Positions 45,019-57,817 of a DNA stretch of 64,000 nucleotides are shown one piece after another. The stretch covers positions 118,348,035-118,412,034 of the forward strand of contig OY987298.1 in the NCBI GenBank assembly GCA_963920635.1. The letters run 5' to 3'. The notes under the pieces are model-generated. The model was not told the origin of the DNA, ran no database searches, and worked only from the letters and a program-made list of their open reading frames with translations. Each line of letters opens with the position of its first letter. The stretch's first letter is position 1. The position numbers and the translations under genes are program-made. The DNA comes from Pseudeuparius sepicola (lineage: Eukaryota > Arthropoda > Insecta > Coleoptera > Anthribidae).

Positions 45019-46239
45019 ATGGAATCGAGTAAACAAGAAGAAAAGGAAGAAAAAAAAAAGAAAAAAAAAATAGGAAACCTCGCTGAACCCATGGAACAGG
45101 CAGAAAATCCTGACCAGAGGGCAGAGGAAGAACTGCTGAAAAGCAGCGACGAAGAGATCGGAAAATCTCTAAATGCCCTAAACATCAAGGGTAAGGGGAA
45201 AATCCGACTGAGCGGAGCTGCCAAGAAAAGGTTTAAGTACCTTTTGGCGCAAGGGCTTCCGGCTGAAGAGGCCAGACAAAAAGCCCTCCTACCAATGCCA
45301 TCGTCAACGGGGGATAAAGGACCAAAGAGGCTTCGGTCTGATGGGACCACCCCAGAAAAACCAGATCCTAAGCGGACCAAGAAAGAAGGGCAACCAACTG
45401 CGGGCCCTTCAACTTCCTTGAAGTCCAAAAGACCTACCTTCAGTCAGATGGCAGGAGGTATCAAGGTCGGGATACTAGCGGAAAAATATCCGGAGGAACT
45501 TCTCACAGTGGATCAACAGAAGTCCATACAAGAAGCGATTCTCGATAAGATTCTAGCCAACAAGCAAGGGGCCACTGTAAAGCCGAGCTTCTACAGCTAC
45601 CACAACAGGCCAGGATGGCTAGCTCTCCTCTGTGCCGATGAGAACACCGTCGGGTGGCTCAGGGACACTACGAGGGAACTCAAACCATGGGAGGGGGCCA
45701 ATCTTAGGATGGTATCCGAGGCTGAACTGCCTCATACAGAAGTCCTAGTTGCCTATTTCCCAGGAAGTGAGGACTACTCGAACGAGAAGATTCTCAAGCT
45801 GTTAGAGGCCCAAAATTAAGGAATCGCAGCAACAAACTGGAGGGTGCTTAGGAGATCATCCAGCGGCCCCACAGTAGAACTGACCCTCTCAGTAGATCAC
45901 CAATCGGTGGAGGCTCTGAGCAAAAGAGGCAACAAGGTGAACTACAGATTTGGCCAAACTCAAGTAAGGCCAAGAGCTAGTAAGCCAAAGACCTTAAGCA
46001 AAGGTTCCCAGGAAAGGGCACAACCAGGTCCCTCTGGAATCAAACAGAGACAGGGCACGCAGAAACCAAGTGGCTCAGCAAAAGTAGCAGATAAAGGCAA
46101 ACAAGAGCCTAAGAAATCAGCTAGTCAGCCAATTCCGCCTAAAGGCAAAAAGCCTAAGGAGGATGAAAAGAAGGCTGTTGGAGGCAAGCCAAGGGACCAA
46201 CCAGAAAGCCCCAAGGATACCTCCAAAAATGTCGAGTAA
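45019..46239 (+). pseudogene. LINE ORF1 (gag-like RNA-binding protein) with one in-frame stop
   Basis: The frame starts ATG at 45019 and continues in a single phase to TAA at 46237-46239, about 406 codons, interrupted by TAA at 45817-45819. The N-terminus is Lys/Glu-rich and charged (KEEKKKKKKIG), a likely basic low-complexity tract. The middle (about residues 140-266) contains SFYSYHNRPGWLALLCADE and LKPWEGANLRMVSEAELP, which fit the DUF4780-type domain common in insect LINE ORF1 proteins. The C-terminal third is Lys/Pro/Gln-rich. I see no CCHC knuckles. The role is expected to be RNA binding and RNP assembly. The stop separates the domain from its tail, so a full protein is not made without readthrough. 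Confidence 0.85.
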
Positions 46240-49200
46240 TATTCGATGCCTGCAGATAAATCTCCAGCACTCAAAAGCCGCCTCGAGTGTGCTTAGCAGG
46301 AGATTTATCAAGGGCAATTTCGGAATTGGGCTAATCCAAGAGCCCTGGATCAGTAGAGGACGAGTGTGTGGACTACCATCAAAATCGTGTAAGTTACTGT
46401 ATAGCACCGTACACGATAAACCAAGAGCAGCAATACTGCTCTGCAATAATGTAAACTTCTTTTCCATTTCAGAATTTACAACAAGAGACTTGGTGGCCAT
46501 AGAGGCGGAAGTCCCAACTGAGGGGGGCAAGAGGCGTATTATTATTGCCTCGGCCTATTTCCCCGGCGAAGAGTCTCAAGCACCACCAGAGGAAGTTAAG
46601 CGCCTCATCACCTGGTGCAAGAAAAAGAACAAGCAGTACATTTTGGGCTGCGATGCGAATGCACACCACACAATGTGGGGCAGCTCGAATATCAACCCCA
46701 GAGGTGAGTACCTACTTGAATTTTTGTCGGCTAATAACATAGACATAATCAACAAAGGTAATACCCTTACTTTTATGAATGCAATTAGGAAAGAAGTTTT
46801 AGACATAACTCTAGCTAGTTCATTTATAACAGAATCAATCAAAAAATGGCATGTTTCTGAGGAGGCCTCAATGTCGGATCATATGCACATACGATTTGAC
46901 ATAGAGGCTGCGGTCATATGCATCGAAGAACGTAGGAATCCTAGACTAACCGACTGGGTCCTTTATAAGGAACACATAAGGTCGGAAGTCGAGGGAAATA
47001 CCTACTCCATCGAAAGCGTAGAGGAACTGGAAAGAGCCTCTGTTAATTTAAATAACCTAATAATATCGTCATTTGAGGACAACTGCCCGGTAACACAAAA
47101 GACTACATCCAGAGATGTACCATGGTGGAACAGGGAACTTGGCAGACTTAAGGCCAAGACAAGAAAATTATTCAACAGAGCTAAAAGCTCAGGGAATTGG
47201 GATGAGTACAGAACATCCCTAACAGAATACAACAAAGAATTGAGAAAGTCTAAAAGAAGGACTTGGAGACAGTTCTGTGAGGGGATTGATGAACTAGTCC
47301 CAGCAGTACGACTTCAAAAGGTCCTATCAAAAGATCACTCAAGTGGTATAGGCCTACTTAAAAAGTCTGATGACAAATTCACTCAAGATAGACAGGAAAG
47401 CCTAGAGGTTCTATTACAAACTCACTTTCCTGGCTCCACAATTTTAGAAGGAAATCAGGCACAGGCTTCTCTGGAAGAGGCTGTACATCGCCCAAACAGA
47501 AGTCAAAAAAGCCTAGCGAAAAAGATTTTTAACTCTAACAAAATCAGATGGGCCATAAATAGCTTTAAACCCTACAAATCACCAGGCAAGGATGGAATTT
47601 TTCCAGCTCTGCTTCAAAACAGCATCGATGAGCTCCTACCAGCGTTAGGAGCTATATTCAAAGCTAGCTTTAACTTTGAATACATTCTAAGTCTGTGGAG
47701 AGAGGCTAAGGTGGTGTTCATTCCAAAGACAGGAAGGCGTCCACCTGAAGACCCCAAGTCTTACCGACCCATTAGCCTCACATCCTTCCTCCTGAAAACA
47801 ATGGAGAAACTAATTGATCTGCACATTAGAAGCGAAATCTTATCCGAGAAGAAACTTCATGTGAACCAATTTGCCTACCAGCCCGGCAAATCGACAATCA
47901 GCGCTCTGAATTGTCTAACGATGGACATTGAAAAGACACTAATGGCAAAAGAAATTGCTCTCTGTGCATTTATAGACATAGAAGGGGCTTTTGATAACAC
48001 CTCATATGAATCCATAAAAAGCACCTGTGAAAGAAGAGGAATGAAATCTTCCATAATAAACTGGATACAATCCACATTGCGAAGCAGGGTTGTCACAACT
48101 GAAATCGGAGATGACTCGGTCACCGCTACCACGGTAAAAGGCTGTCCCCAGGGGGGGGTTCTATCGCCTCTGCTGTGGTCACTGGTGGTCGACGACCTGT
48201 TGAAGGAACTGACAACTGGTCGTTACAGTGAAAGGCAAGCATGAAGGCGTCATTTCCAACATAATGCAAAATGCCCTTAACATTATCAGCAACTGGAGCC
48301 ATGAAGAGGGGCTTAATGTCAATCCAAGCAAGACGGTTCTAGTTCCGTTTACAAAAAGAAGGAAGCTCAACCTGAAAGCACCCACGCTAAACAACAAGGA
48401 ACTTACATTTTCCAGTGAAGTGAAATATCTAGGAGTCATACTAGACTCCAAACTTTCCTGGAACCAACATCTACAAAAAACCATTGCCAAAGCGACAGCG
48501 GCTTTATGGTCATGCCGCGCGCTATTTGGCAAATCATGGGGATTAAAACCAAAAATGATCCTATGGTCCTACTTTACTGTCGTAAGGCCGATCATCACAT
48601 ACGCCTCCCTTATATGGTGGCCAAAAACAAAGGAAAAAGGGGCGCAAGGCAAGTTGCAGAAAATGCAACGGCTGGCTTGTCTGGGTATCACAGGGGCCTT
48701 AAATACATGCCCCACAGTTGCAATGGAGGTAATGCTTGACCTCACTCCGCTACACATTTTTGTGCAAGAAGAGGCAACAAAAAGTGCCTCGCAACTTTAC
48801 CAAGACAACAAATTGAAAGCAGGGGACCTTATTGGTCACCTAAAAATACTGGACACTGTCCAACTACAATCCTTGACAATGCCAAAGGACTACATGCAGA
48901 AGAAATACGACTTTGAACTATCGTTTGAAGTGGTCATCCAAGATCGCCAAACTAGTCAAATCGCAATACCAGAGACATCTTCAGGAACAAGCATCTGGTA
49001 CACAGACGGATCTAAAATGGATGATGGGGTTGGAATTGGGATATATGGTCCTAATCATAGGACCTCACAGTCCCTTGGCAAGACACCATCCATCTTCCAG
49101 GCAGAACTTCAAGCCATAAATGTATGTGCTCATGAGTGTATCAACAGACGCATCAAGGGAGCAAAAATATACATTTTATCAGACAGTCAGGCAGCATTGA

Positions 49201-49820
49201 AAGCTCTAAAGTCTTATACTTATGAGTCTAAGGTTGCCTGGGAATGTAAAACACATCTAAAGCAACTGGCTATAGGCAACAGATTGACCTTAATGTGGGT
49301 GCCAGGGCATGAAGGTGTTCATGGGAATGAAATTGCTGATAGCCTCGCTAGAGAAGGGGCTAAGGCTCCATTTTACGGTCCTGAACCATTCTGTGGCATA
49401 AACAAAAGCCACCTATTGACAGAGATCAAAACATGGGAAAAGGAACAAAAGGAAGCCTACTGGAGTAACACTCCGGGACAAAGACAAGCGAAAAGATTTT
49501 TGACCTATTCGCCTCAGAACGCCAAAAAGCTTCTCACTCTAAACAAGAATGAATTAAGACTCATCACAGGTCTCCTGACTGGACACTGCCCTTTAAGATA
49601 TCATCTTAAAAAAATGGGCAAAACAGACAATGGACTATGCAGATTCTGCAACGAACGGGATGAGACTAGCGAGCACATACTGTGTGAGTGTCCCCTCTTA
49701 ATTCGAAACAGACTTAAATATTTCGAAAGGATCAATATAAATCCAAATGAAATTGGCAACTTAGCCCCAAGGAAAATACTAAGCTTCGTCAAAAGCCTAG
49801 GTGACCTTGGAATTTATTAG
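46229..49820 (+). pseudogene. LINE ORF2 (endonuclease-RT-RNase H), broken in the RT palm
   Basis: The preferred start is the ATG at 46229, overlapping the ORF1 stop by 11 bases. APE endonuclease (first about 225 residues) shows QINLQHSKA, LIQEPW, DANAHHTMWGS, LDITLAS and SDHMHIRF. The RT shows SPGKDG, SYRPISLTSFLLKTMEKL, NQFAYQPGKST, CAFIDIEGAFD and CPQGGVLSPLLW. The frame then fails at about 48212-48222: translation switches phase, and the expected YxDD motif-C block is missing, so bases were deleted. The first frame stops at 48242. Sequence resumes in another phase with VVTVKGKHEG, LNVNPSKT and KYLGVILDSKLSW. RNase H follows (WYTDGSKMDD, QAELQAI, SDSQAALKAL, GNEIADSLA), then a CRFCN...SEHILCEC zinc motif at about 49638-49690. 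TAG/stop ends it at 49820. No active RT is possible. Confidence 0.92.
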
Positions 49821-49919
49821 AGCAGGGTCATTCACAAAAGATCTAATTAGGTCGCAGTGAAGAAAGGCCGTAAGGGCAAAAAAAAACGACCTCCAAGAAA
49901 TCTACAATCTACAATCTAC
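49821..49919 (+). other. LINE 3' UTR and AATCTAC tail
   Basis: 99 bp between the ORF2 stop and the duplication. It ends in three tandem AATCTAC units (from about 49899). Short tandem tails replace poly(A) in I- and LOA-type elements. An A-rich run (AAAAAAACGAC) precedes the tail. Confidence 0.85.
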
Positions 49920-49932
49920 CCCTTGACCCCCC
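49920..49932 (+). repeat. LINE target-site duplication, right
   Basis: Exact copy of 44493-44505. The downstream sequence continues the interrupted fold-back arm (TTATTTGGGACGCC). Confidence 0.95.
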
Positions 49933-50172
49933 TTATTTGGGACGCCTATGATGAAGAATGTCAAACTATCTCTAACTCGGTAAACGTCCAATCTCACAGG
50001 TATACCACACACCGAATTTCATAATTTTATCTTTGTTCGTTCTGGAAATATTTAGAAAAAACCGTTTGCCAAAGTGTCCATTTCGGGGGCTATAGCCCCC
50101 TTAGGGGACTTTTTTGAAGCCATGTTTATAGGACCTTTGTTATTTTTCGCTAATTTTGCAACACCCTTTATA
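49933..50172 (-). mobile_element. Right arm of the fold-back element split by the LINE
   Basis: Complement of 43370-43620 and 44260-44450: GACGCCTATGATGAAGAATG, CTCACAGGTATACC and GGGGGCTATAGCCCCC-type words. The distal end (CGCTAATTTTGCAACACCC) resembles the end of the fragments near 10480. Confidence 0.75.
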
Positions 50173-51222
50173 TCTCTAGTAGGTAAGTTCTTTCGTACAC
50201 TTCATTTGATTTTTATTCGGTATCAAATAAAAATTATAATAAATATTTGCCGTGACTGACACAACCACATTGACAGATCAATAGTTTTCTGATCCATGGC
50301 CGACAGGAATTAAACGCGCACTTTTACAAAAAAAATTACAAAAAAACGATAGGTATCATATATCATTTTATATCATATATCATTTTTCTGGTTTAAATAT
50401 TCCACTTTTCTAAATGTATCCCAGTACATTGGAACAAAAAATATTGTATGATACACGGCCGAAAAGTAGTTTTTCGTACTCCCGCGGTTAGCCAGCCTCG
50501 GCTGCGTCTCGGCCGGCAAACTCCGCTGGCGTCCGAAAAACTCAGCTTTTACCCCATAAACTACTAGTATGATACATGGACGAAAAGTAGTTTTTCTTCC
50601 TGATATCATAAACTGCTATTACGTTTACAAGTTGCTTTTAGCGGCGTTATTTATCGAGTCATATTTATTTATGCTTCCATACTATGTGTCGATTTATTTC
50701 CCATATATACCTCAACATTTCCGAAGCACCCCAGAGGGGTCAAAACCCCCACACTACTATCTATCCCATACCCGCATTGGAGTGGTCAGTGACGCGGCCG
50801 TCACAGGGGCACCGTGGATTCAGGACGCACACGTCTAATGCCTAAGCTGTGTGACGATAGCATTAGCGCGACCCCATTGTCCCTTACCCTACGTGTCCCC
50901 CCATACCAACACGTGCCCTTATTTACCTTTACACTTAGGATACGGCCAGGGGTTAAACCAGACGCAGGCCTAAACTGTTAATTAAATTGCTTTAAGTATT
51001 CTATTGTCGAATCGTGAAACAATGCACAAGCGCGCTTTATTTTTTGGGAATAAAATCACCGAAAAAGTATTGAAAACCGCTGCCAATGGGATCACGGCAA
51101 TCATTCCATTGCAACATTGCTAACACTAGATACAATTATAATTAATTACGCAAAACAGAAGTTTCGATAGCAGCTTTTATTTGGGGGAAATCTTTGACTA
51201 ATAAAAATGTATACCTATATAC
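50173..51222. other. Unassigned; one short direct repeat
   Basis: GTATGATACAYGGMCGAAAAGTAG recurs at about 50448 and 50568, separated by a GC-rich insert (CAGCCTCGGCTGCGTCTCGG). The rest has no assigned feature; the 89-codon frame at 50569-50838 has no domain. Confidence 0.4.
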
Positions 51223-51645
51223 ACTCTATTCAAACTAAATGCAAGTGGCCCGTAAACATTTACACGATGGAAGCACGTGAACAATTTTGAGGGCTAATAC
51301 GAGGCAGGGCCGCATTAAGGATGATTTCTATGAATTTTATAAAATAAAATATTAAGATTATTTGCGCCAGTATTCAGAACTTTAAAAACAAACTTTTGTG
51401 GTACTACTATTAACACAAATCGTAGCTCCAACAATTATTAAACAGCGAAAGAATTATATCGGAAAAAATAAAGGTCCACCTTGCAACTCAATACACCTCT
51501 GTAAGAAACACGGACTCGCCGCAGTCGCCCGCCGGGTCAGACTTTATTGCCGGCTAGCCAATAGCAAGCCGATCACGTGCGTATCACGCTCTAGCCATGC
51601 AACAACTTGTGTTTATGTTTCACTTGCGTTTAGTTTAAATAGAGT
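51223..51645 (+). mobile_element. MITE family A, copy 3
   Basis: Same orientation as 155-525, with a slightly longer interior (423 bp). Ends are ACTCTATTCAAACTAAATGC and GCGTTTAGTTTAAATAGAGT. The CCAATAGC...CACGTGCG block is retained. Confidence 0.85.
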
Positions 51646-54464
51646 TTAGTACTTAATCAAGATTTCATTTGACTGTAAAACTGCCTTTACCTTTATATTA
51701 TAATTAAACAGTGATCGACATGGATAAAGCCTTTAGTTTTAAATTTGATAAAAATATGGACATGGTTTGTTTGGATATCGCGAAATTATTTTTTTATATC
51801 CAGCGATGATTAGGTATATAAAAGTATAATCCATATCGCGGTTTGGCTCATGCATAGTTGCTAAACTTCTCAACTTGGAGCGGACGTTTTGGAGATAAAA
51901 CTACACAACATCATAAACTTCGTTATCTGTATACCACAAAAACACAGCATAATAAATTAGAAAACTGTTTTGAGAAAATAAATACCCCAGGATATACTAA
52001 AATGTTATTATACTAGATATGCGAAGGATTCAAAAGTTTCCAGCACCGTCCTATACAGAAAAATCACGTTATAAAACAAAAGTCGCGTGACTAGCGAGGG
52101 CGTCCTTTTATTACAGCTCATAATGTAGAAAAATAGATACTATCCATAATTTTCGTTTGAGGCCATAATACGTGCACAGATAGAAAGAGATACTTGAATC
52201 AAATACAATTTATTTAACTCAAACCAATTTGATTCTTGTATAATATGGCGAATAGACTAACTTTGAATAAAACTATTGGTTTGTTTCAATTTAAAAAGCA
52301 ACATTTAATTTGAGACAAATAAAATATTAATTGGAAGAAATTATTTTTAATTATCATGGAGATTCTAATGATTTGAATTGAATAAATAACATATTTTGAA
52401 GGAAGAAATCTACAATGTTGAAACACAACTGTGGTGGGTTGAATTACCCATTCAGGGTATTCACTCAAATAAAAATTATTTTTTATTTAAAGTAAAGCAG
52501 CCTTTACCTTTATCATTAATCACAAACTTTAGTTTTTGTCGATTCAAATAAAAAAACAATAAGTTTACTCAATTCATAAAGATGGAAATTGGATTTAAAA
52601 AACAGGATAATTTGTAAGGCTATAAAAATATTTATTTAAATACAATTAAAAAAACAATATTTGGTATAAAAAAGTATATAAAACATACCTCATCATCATA
52701 CAAGTGGTCTATGATATGATATGATATTCCTATTTCAGTAGTTCTTTGAGATTTGTTTCTATTATTGTTTATGCGTATACTTACAAAAGAAGTTGAAAAC
52801 ACACAATACACACAGTACACCACACTACACTCGGCTACTCGGTGGGTATAAATGATATAAAACTGTGCGCACAAAACCTCTAGGAAGACTACAGGCGTGT
52901 ACTTACACGGACAGGGAACAGCATTGAACGCCGACACTAGAGTGCGCCCTCTGCCTTGCTATATTTTGTCTTTCTACCTTTCATTCTCTGGAGTGAGACA
53001 GCTATAAAGTGGTATGCAGTATTATTTAACTCGAATAAGGTCAAATTTAAACCAAATATCAACGTGGTTGACCCAAACAACCAAAAGCTGATACTATAAA
53101 TAAAAATTATTCTGTTTGCACCAAGTAATACCCTATTTCAGGAAAATAATATATTGCTTCCAATAAACAATAAATAACAATGTCAAAAAAATCAAATACC
53201 TTACCCAAAAAGCACTTATTTTTAATTGAAAAAAAAAAATCTTCATTTAAGTAATAGTTTTTAGGAAATAAATCTTATTTCTGGCAAATAATTCGTGATC
53301 AAACAACAAATATTTTTCGATTTTGTCTCGTTTTGTTCTTTGGGGATTGTTTTGTAGCATTGTGTGAGGACAAGATCTCGTAAATGGAGAATAGATTTAA
53401 ATTATGTATTTTCGGCATATTTTCACGACGTCAGATTTTAATCTAACAAAACTTGTATAAACCTAAACCCAGCTTGCCAAGATATGGCTTATATTTATTT
53501 TCATGTATACTGTATTACCGATAGTGAAATATCACGTGAAGAAAGGCCCAAAATGAATATATGCGTTGAGATAGATCCAGTTAAAGGTAATTAGCTATAC
53601 CCAGGGACCAAACAGCCAAGGTGAAGGGAAGAAGCAAATAATTTGACTTAACAAAAATATCAACGTTGTTATTTATGAACAATCAACTGTAGTAATTATC
53701 GCAAGACCCCAGTTGTAAAAACCCTTGAGACACATTGCGCTGTAATGCCAGTCTATTACACTTCGAGTGCTAATGCCACAATAATTTGCAACACTTACAA
53801 CAATACGATTATGGACGTTGTCTGCCCCGATCGGGAAAATGGTCCCATGGGTTTCGCCGTAAGCTAATCACATTAGTGAATTCGTTATTATTGTATGTGC
53901 GGGCATGGTCACAAAACGTCCTCTCACTGGCAACTCATTTTGAACGAGTGTATATACAACTATTTATAAATAACTCGCGCCTGGCCGACAGGAGACTAGC
54001 CGAAAACATGAGGATAGTGAATCATCGATTAACATGCGTTACTTCTCTGTTTCCTTTTTATGCAGCAACTCGTAGTACAGTAAAATTGGGCCAAAACCCA
54101 AACATCCAAAAAAAAAGTTCTATCTGGCGCGAAATAATTCCATACCCTCCTAAGAGTTAGTACTAAAAAGTTACACCACCACCAGCGTCGGGTTTCGGGG
54201 GGAGGGGGTGAAAAGGGCAGGAAATTCTTATTTTTCAAAGTTTTGCGTGAATATCTAGTAAACTATGAGGTTTAGCGCAAACGTCATCCTATACGCAAAT
54301 GATATACATTAAATTCCGAACAAGAATTGTTATATACAGAATTATGGTAAAGTGAACGGTTTCCATGATATGGAGGGGTAAAGATTTCTTTCTTTTTATT
54401 TCACGTAGTTTTTGTTGAAAAAACTTAAAATGATTACAGTATAAATTAGTAACTGAATAATGTA
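51646..54464. other. Unassigned AT-rich sequence
   Basis: No repeat partner or domain. The largest open frame is 124 codons (53786-54160, plus) with no recognised motif. A 101-codon minus frame (52632-52937) is also unassigned. Confidence 0.4.
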
Positions 54465-55330
54465 TGTAGAATATATATAGATATATCTATGCATTTATGG
54501 ATACGTATTACACCCATAGATTATTATTTTTTGTCACAACATAACCTCATAAGTATATGACTGTATAAATATGTCCAATACAAGTTAGTAGCCTTACTTA
54601 ATTTGTACTCACTTTTTGCCCTCATTCATTATAGCTTTCTGATTTACATTCGTTCTTTTATGTCAAATCATTCCCATATCTAATTTGTCCTTGGCTTGTA
54701 AAAATGATAAAGTCGTGAAAAGGAAGCTCATGTGAAAAACAAGAAAATATATTAAACAATCTATATTGAAAAAATGGGAGGGAAATCAAAATGATACAAA
54801 AGGTTATAAGTTGTAGGTGAATCATTAATTGCGTTATCAGTCAGCACCAAATAGTTCACTCGGGCTGGTGAGAGGAAACAAATCTTCGTGTTCTTCGTCC
54901 ACTTGAGAATCATCATTTAAATCGTCGTCGATGATTACAGTATCTCTATTGAGACATGCAAATCCTAAGCAATTGCTGCACATACTTAAACAATTGAGAC
55001 CACTTCTTCGACACTCGCAGTTTTGGACGCATCCATCTCAGCAGAAGCATACGGTGAGGATTGTTTAATAATATATTTTCTTGTTTTTCACATGAGCTTC
55101 CTATTCATGACTTTCTCATTTTTACAAGCTAAGGACAAATTAGATATGGGAATGATTTGACATAAAAAAACGAATGGAAATCAGAACGCTATAATGAATG
55201 AGGGCAAAAAGTGAGTACAAATTAACTAAGGCTACCAACTTGTATTGGACATATTTACAGTCATATACTTATGAGGTTATGTTGTGACAAAAAATATCAA
55301 TCTATGGGTGTAATATGTATCTATATATTT
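54465..55330. mobile_element. Fold-back element with about 270-290-bp arms
   Basis: The left arm (about 54468-54762) and right arm (about 55064-55330) pair through GTCACAACATAACCTCATAA, TGTCCAATACAAG, CATTCCCATATCTAATTTG and CACATGAGCTTCC. The unpaired 300-bp centre carries a coding remnant on the minus strand. Confidence 0.8.
54836..55063 (-). pseudogene. Cys-rich C-terminal coding remnant in the fold-back centre
   Basis: The minus strand reads CFC, a stop, then DGCVQNCECRRSGLNC, SMCSNCLGFACLN and an acidic tail ending ELFGAD before tandem stops (TGATAA at about 54836-54841). The C-x3-C-x-C-x5-GLxC-x3-C-x2-C-x4-C spacing is a zinc-binding-like tail seen at the C-termini of several insect transposon-encoded proteins; the parent family is not established. 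It is a truncated end of a longer gene with at least one nonsense change. Confidence 0.55.
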
Positions 55331-55345
55331 ATTTATAGACCAAGG

Positions 55346-55422
55346 TGGCATCCCCCGATGTAAAATTTACGTCCAAGTTGGCATCCGGGGTAAGTTGGCA
55401 TCCGATATACGGATGCCAACTT
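55346..55422. repeat. TGGCATCC / GGATGCCA motif cluster, left
   Basis: TGGCATCC occurs at 55346, 55379 and 55396, and its complement at 55411. The last two form a 31-bp dyad AAGTTGGCATCCG-N5-CGGATGCCAACTT (55392-55422). Confidence 0.85.
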
Positions 55423-56688
<1,266 letters not shown>

Positions 56689-56778
56689 GGGGATGAATGT
56701 AAAAATATTTAATTTTTACGCGTTTTTGTAACATTTCTTTACATAATATACAGACATAATATGTTTATACTATAAACT

Positions 56779-57817
56779 ACAAGAAAAGGTGATAATGGGC
56801 AAACACTCAAAGTTAACAAAAAGAAAAACTAGTAACGTGTTTCATGCTATTTGGCAATCATCAGTACGGTGTAACATTAACCAAATCAAAAGATAGGCAT
56901 CATTTGGGAAGCAACAAATGAAGTCCAGGCAGGAGCCAACAGCACATTTTCAGCTTCAGTCAGCACATCCCCTATTTTGGGGCTTGTACTAACATAGCCA
57001 CGGAGGCTGCTAAAGCGACCTGCGTGGAAATCTTCATAACCCAAGATACAAGGACAATAAGGATGTAAGATTAGCGAGTGTAAATGTAACAATTACAAGA
57101 AAAGGTGATAATGGGCAAACACTCAAAGCTAACAAAAAGAAAAAACTAGTAACCGCATACACGTGTTTCATGCTATTTGGCAATCATCAGTATGGTGTAA
57201 CATTAACCAAATCAAAAGATAGGCATGATTTGGGAAGCAACAAATGAAGTCCAGGCAGGAGCCAACAGCACATTTGCAGCTTCAGTCAGCACATCCCCTA
57301 TTTTGGAGCTTGTACTAACATCGCCACGGAGGCTGCTAAAGCGACCTGCGTGGAAATCTTCATAACCCAAGATACAAGGACAATAAGGATGTAAGATTAG
57401 CGAGTGTAAATGTAACAATTACAAGAAAAGGTGATAATGAGCAAACACTCAAAGCTAACAAAAAGAAAAAACTAGTAACCGCATACACGTGTTTCATGCT
57501 ATTTGGCAATCATCAGTACGGTGTAACATTAACCAAATCAAAAGATAGGCATGATTTGGGAAGCAACAAATGAAGTCCAGGCAGGAGCCAACAGCACATT
57601 TGCAGCTTCAGTCAGCACATCCCCTATTTTGGAGCTTGTACTAACATCGCCACGGAGGCTGCTAAAGCGACCTGCGTGGAAATCTTTATAACCCAAGATA
57701 CAAGGACAATAAGGATGTAAGATTAGCGAGTGTAAATGTAACAATTACAAGAAAAGGTGATAATGGGCAAACACTCAAAGTTAACAAAAAGAAAAAACTA
57801 GTAACCGCATACACGTG
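56779..57817 (+). repeat. Tandem array, 326-bp unit, about 3.2 copies
   Basis: Units restart at AATTACAAGAAAAGGTGATA (about 57091, 57417, 57743; the first, partly shortened, at about 56777). Copies differ by 1-2%. Each carries a 68-codon minus frame (56886-57092, 57212-57418, 57538-57744; MLHLHSLILHPYCPCILGY start). The five differences I see between frames are all amino-acid changing, which argues against a maintained protein. Confidence 0.95.

Larger units (their letters stand above)
44506..49919 (+). mobile_element. Non-LTR retrotransposon (Jockey superfamily, LOA/I/R1-like group), full length, inactive
   Basis: A 5414-bp insertion flanked by 13-bp duplications and containing, in order, a 513-bp 5' UTR, ORF1, ORF2 with AP-endonuclease, reverse transcriptase and RNase H, and a short 3' UTR ending in three AATCTAC repeats instead of poly(A). 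Presence of RNase H with an APE-type endonuclease points to LOA- or I-like clades over R1 proper; the clade call is inference. The element sits inside a fold-back transposon arm. It is inactivated by a nonsense codon in ORF1 and by loss of the RT catalytic block in ORF2. Exact duplications and long frames indicate a fairly young insertion. Confidence 0.93.

Noticed and set aside
44946..45428. 160-codon minus frame over LINE ORF1
   Set aside because: Ser/Phe-rich antisense shadow of the Lys/Glu-rich ORF1 start.
44506..49919. R1-clade rDNA-specific LINE
   Set aside because: The target is a transposon arm, not 28S rDNA, and ORF2 carries an RNase H domain, which R1 elements lack.
53786..54160. 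124-codon plus-strand frame as a host exon
   Set aside because: No recognised domain, no splice partners and no second copy; length is within chance expectation for this region.
56886..57744. Three 68-codon minus frames as a repeated small gene
   Set aside because: They follow from a 326-bp tandem repeat, and all observed differences are amino-acid changing.
56779..57817. CRISPR-like array
   Set aside because: The 326-bp units are contiguous, with no short-repeat/spacer pattern; the DNA is eukaryotic.
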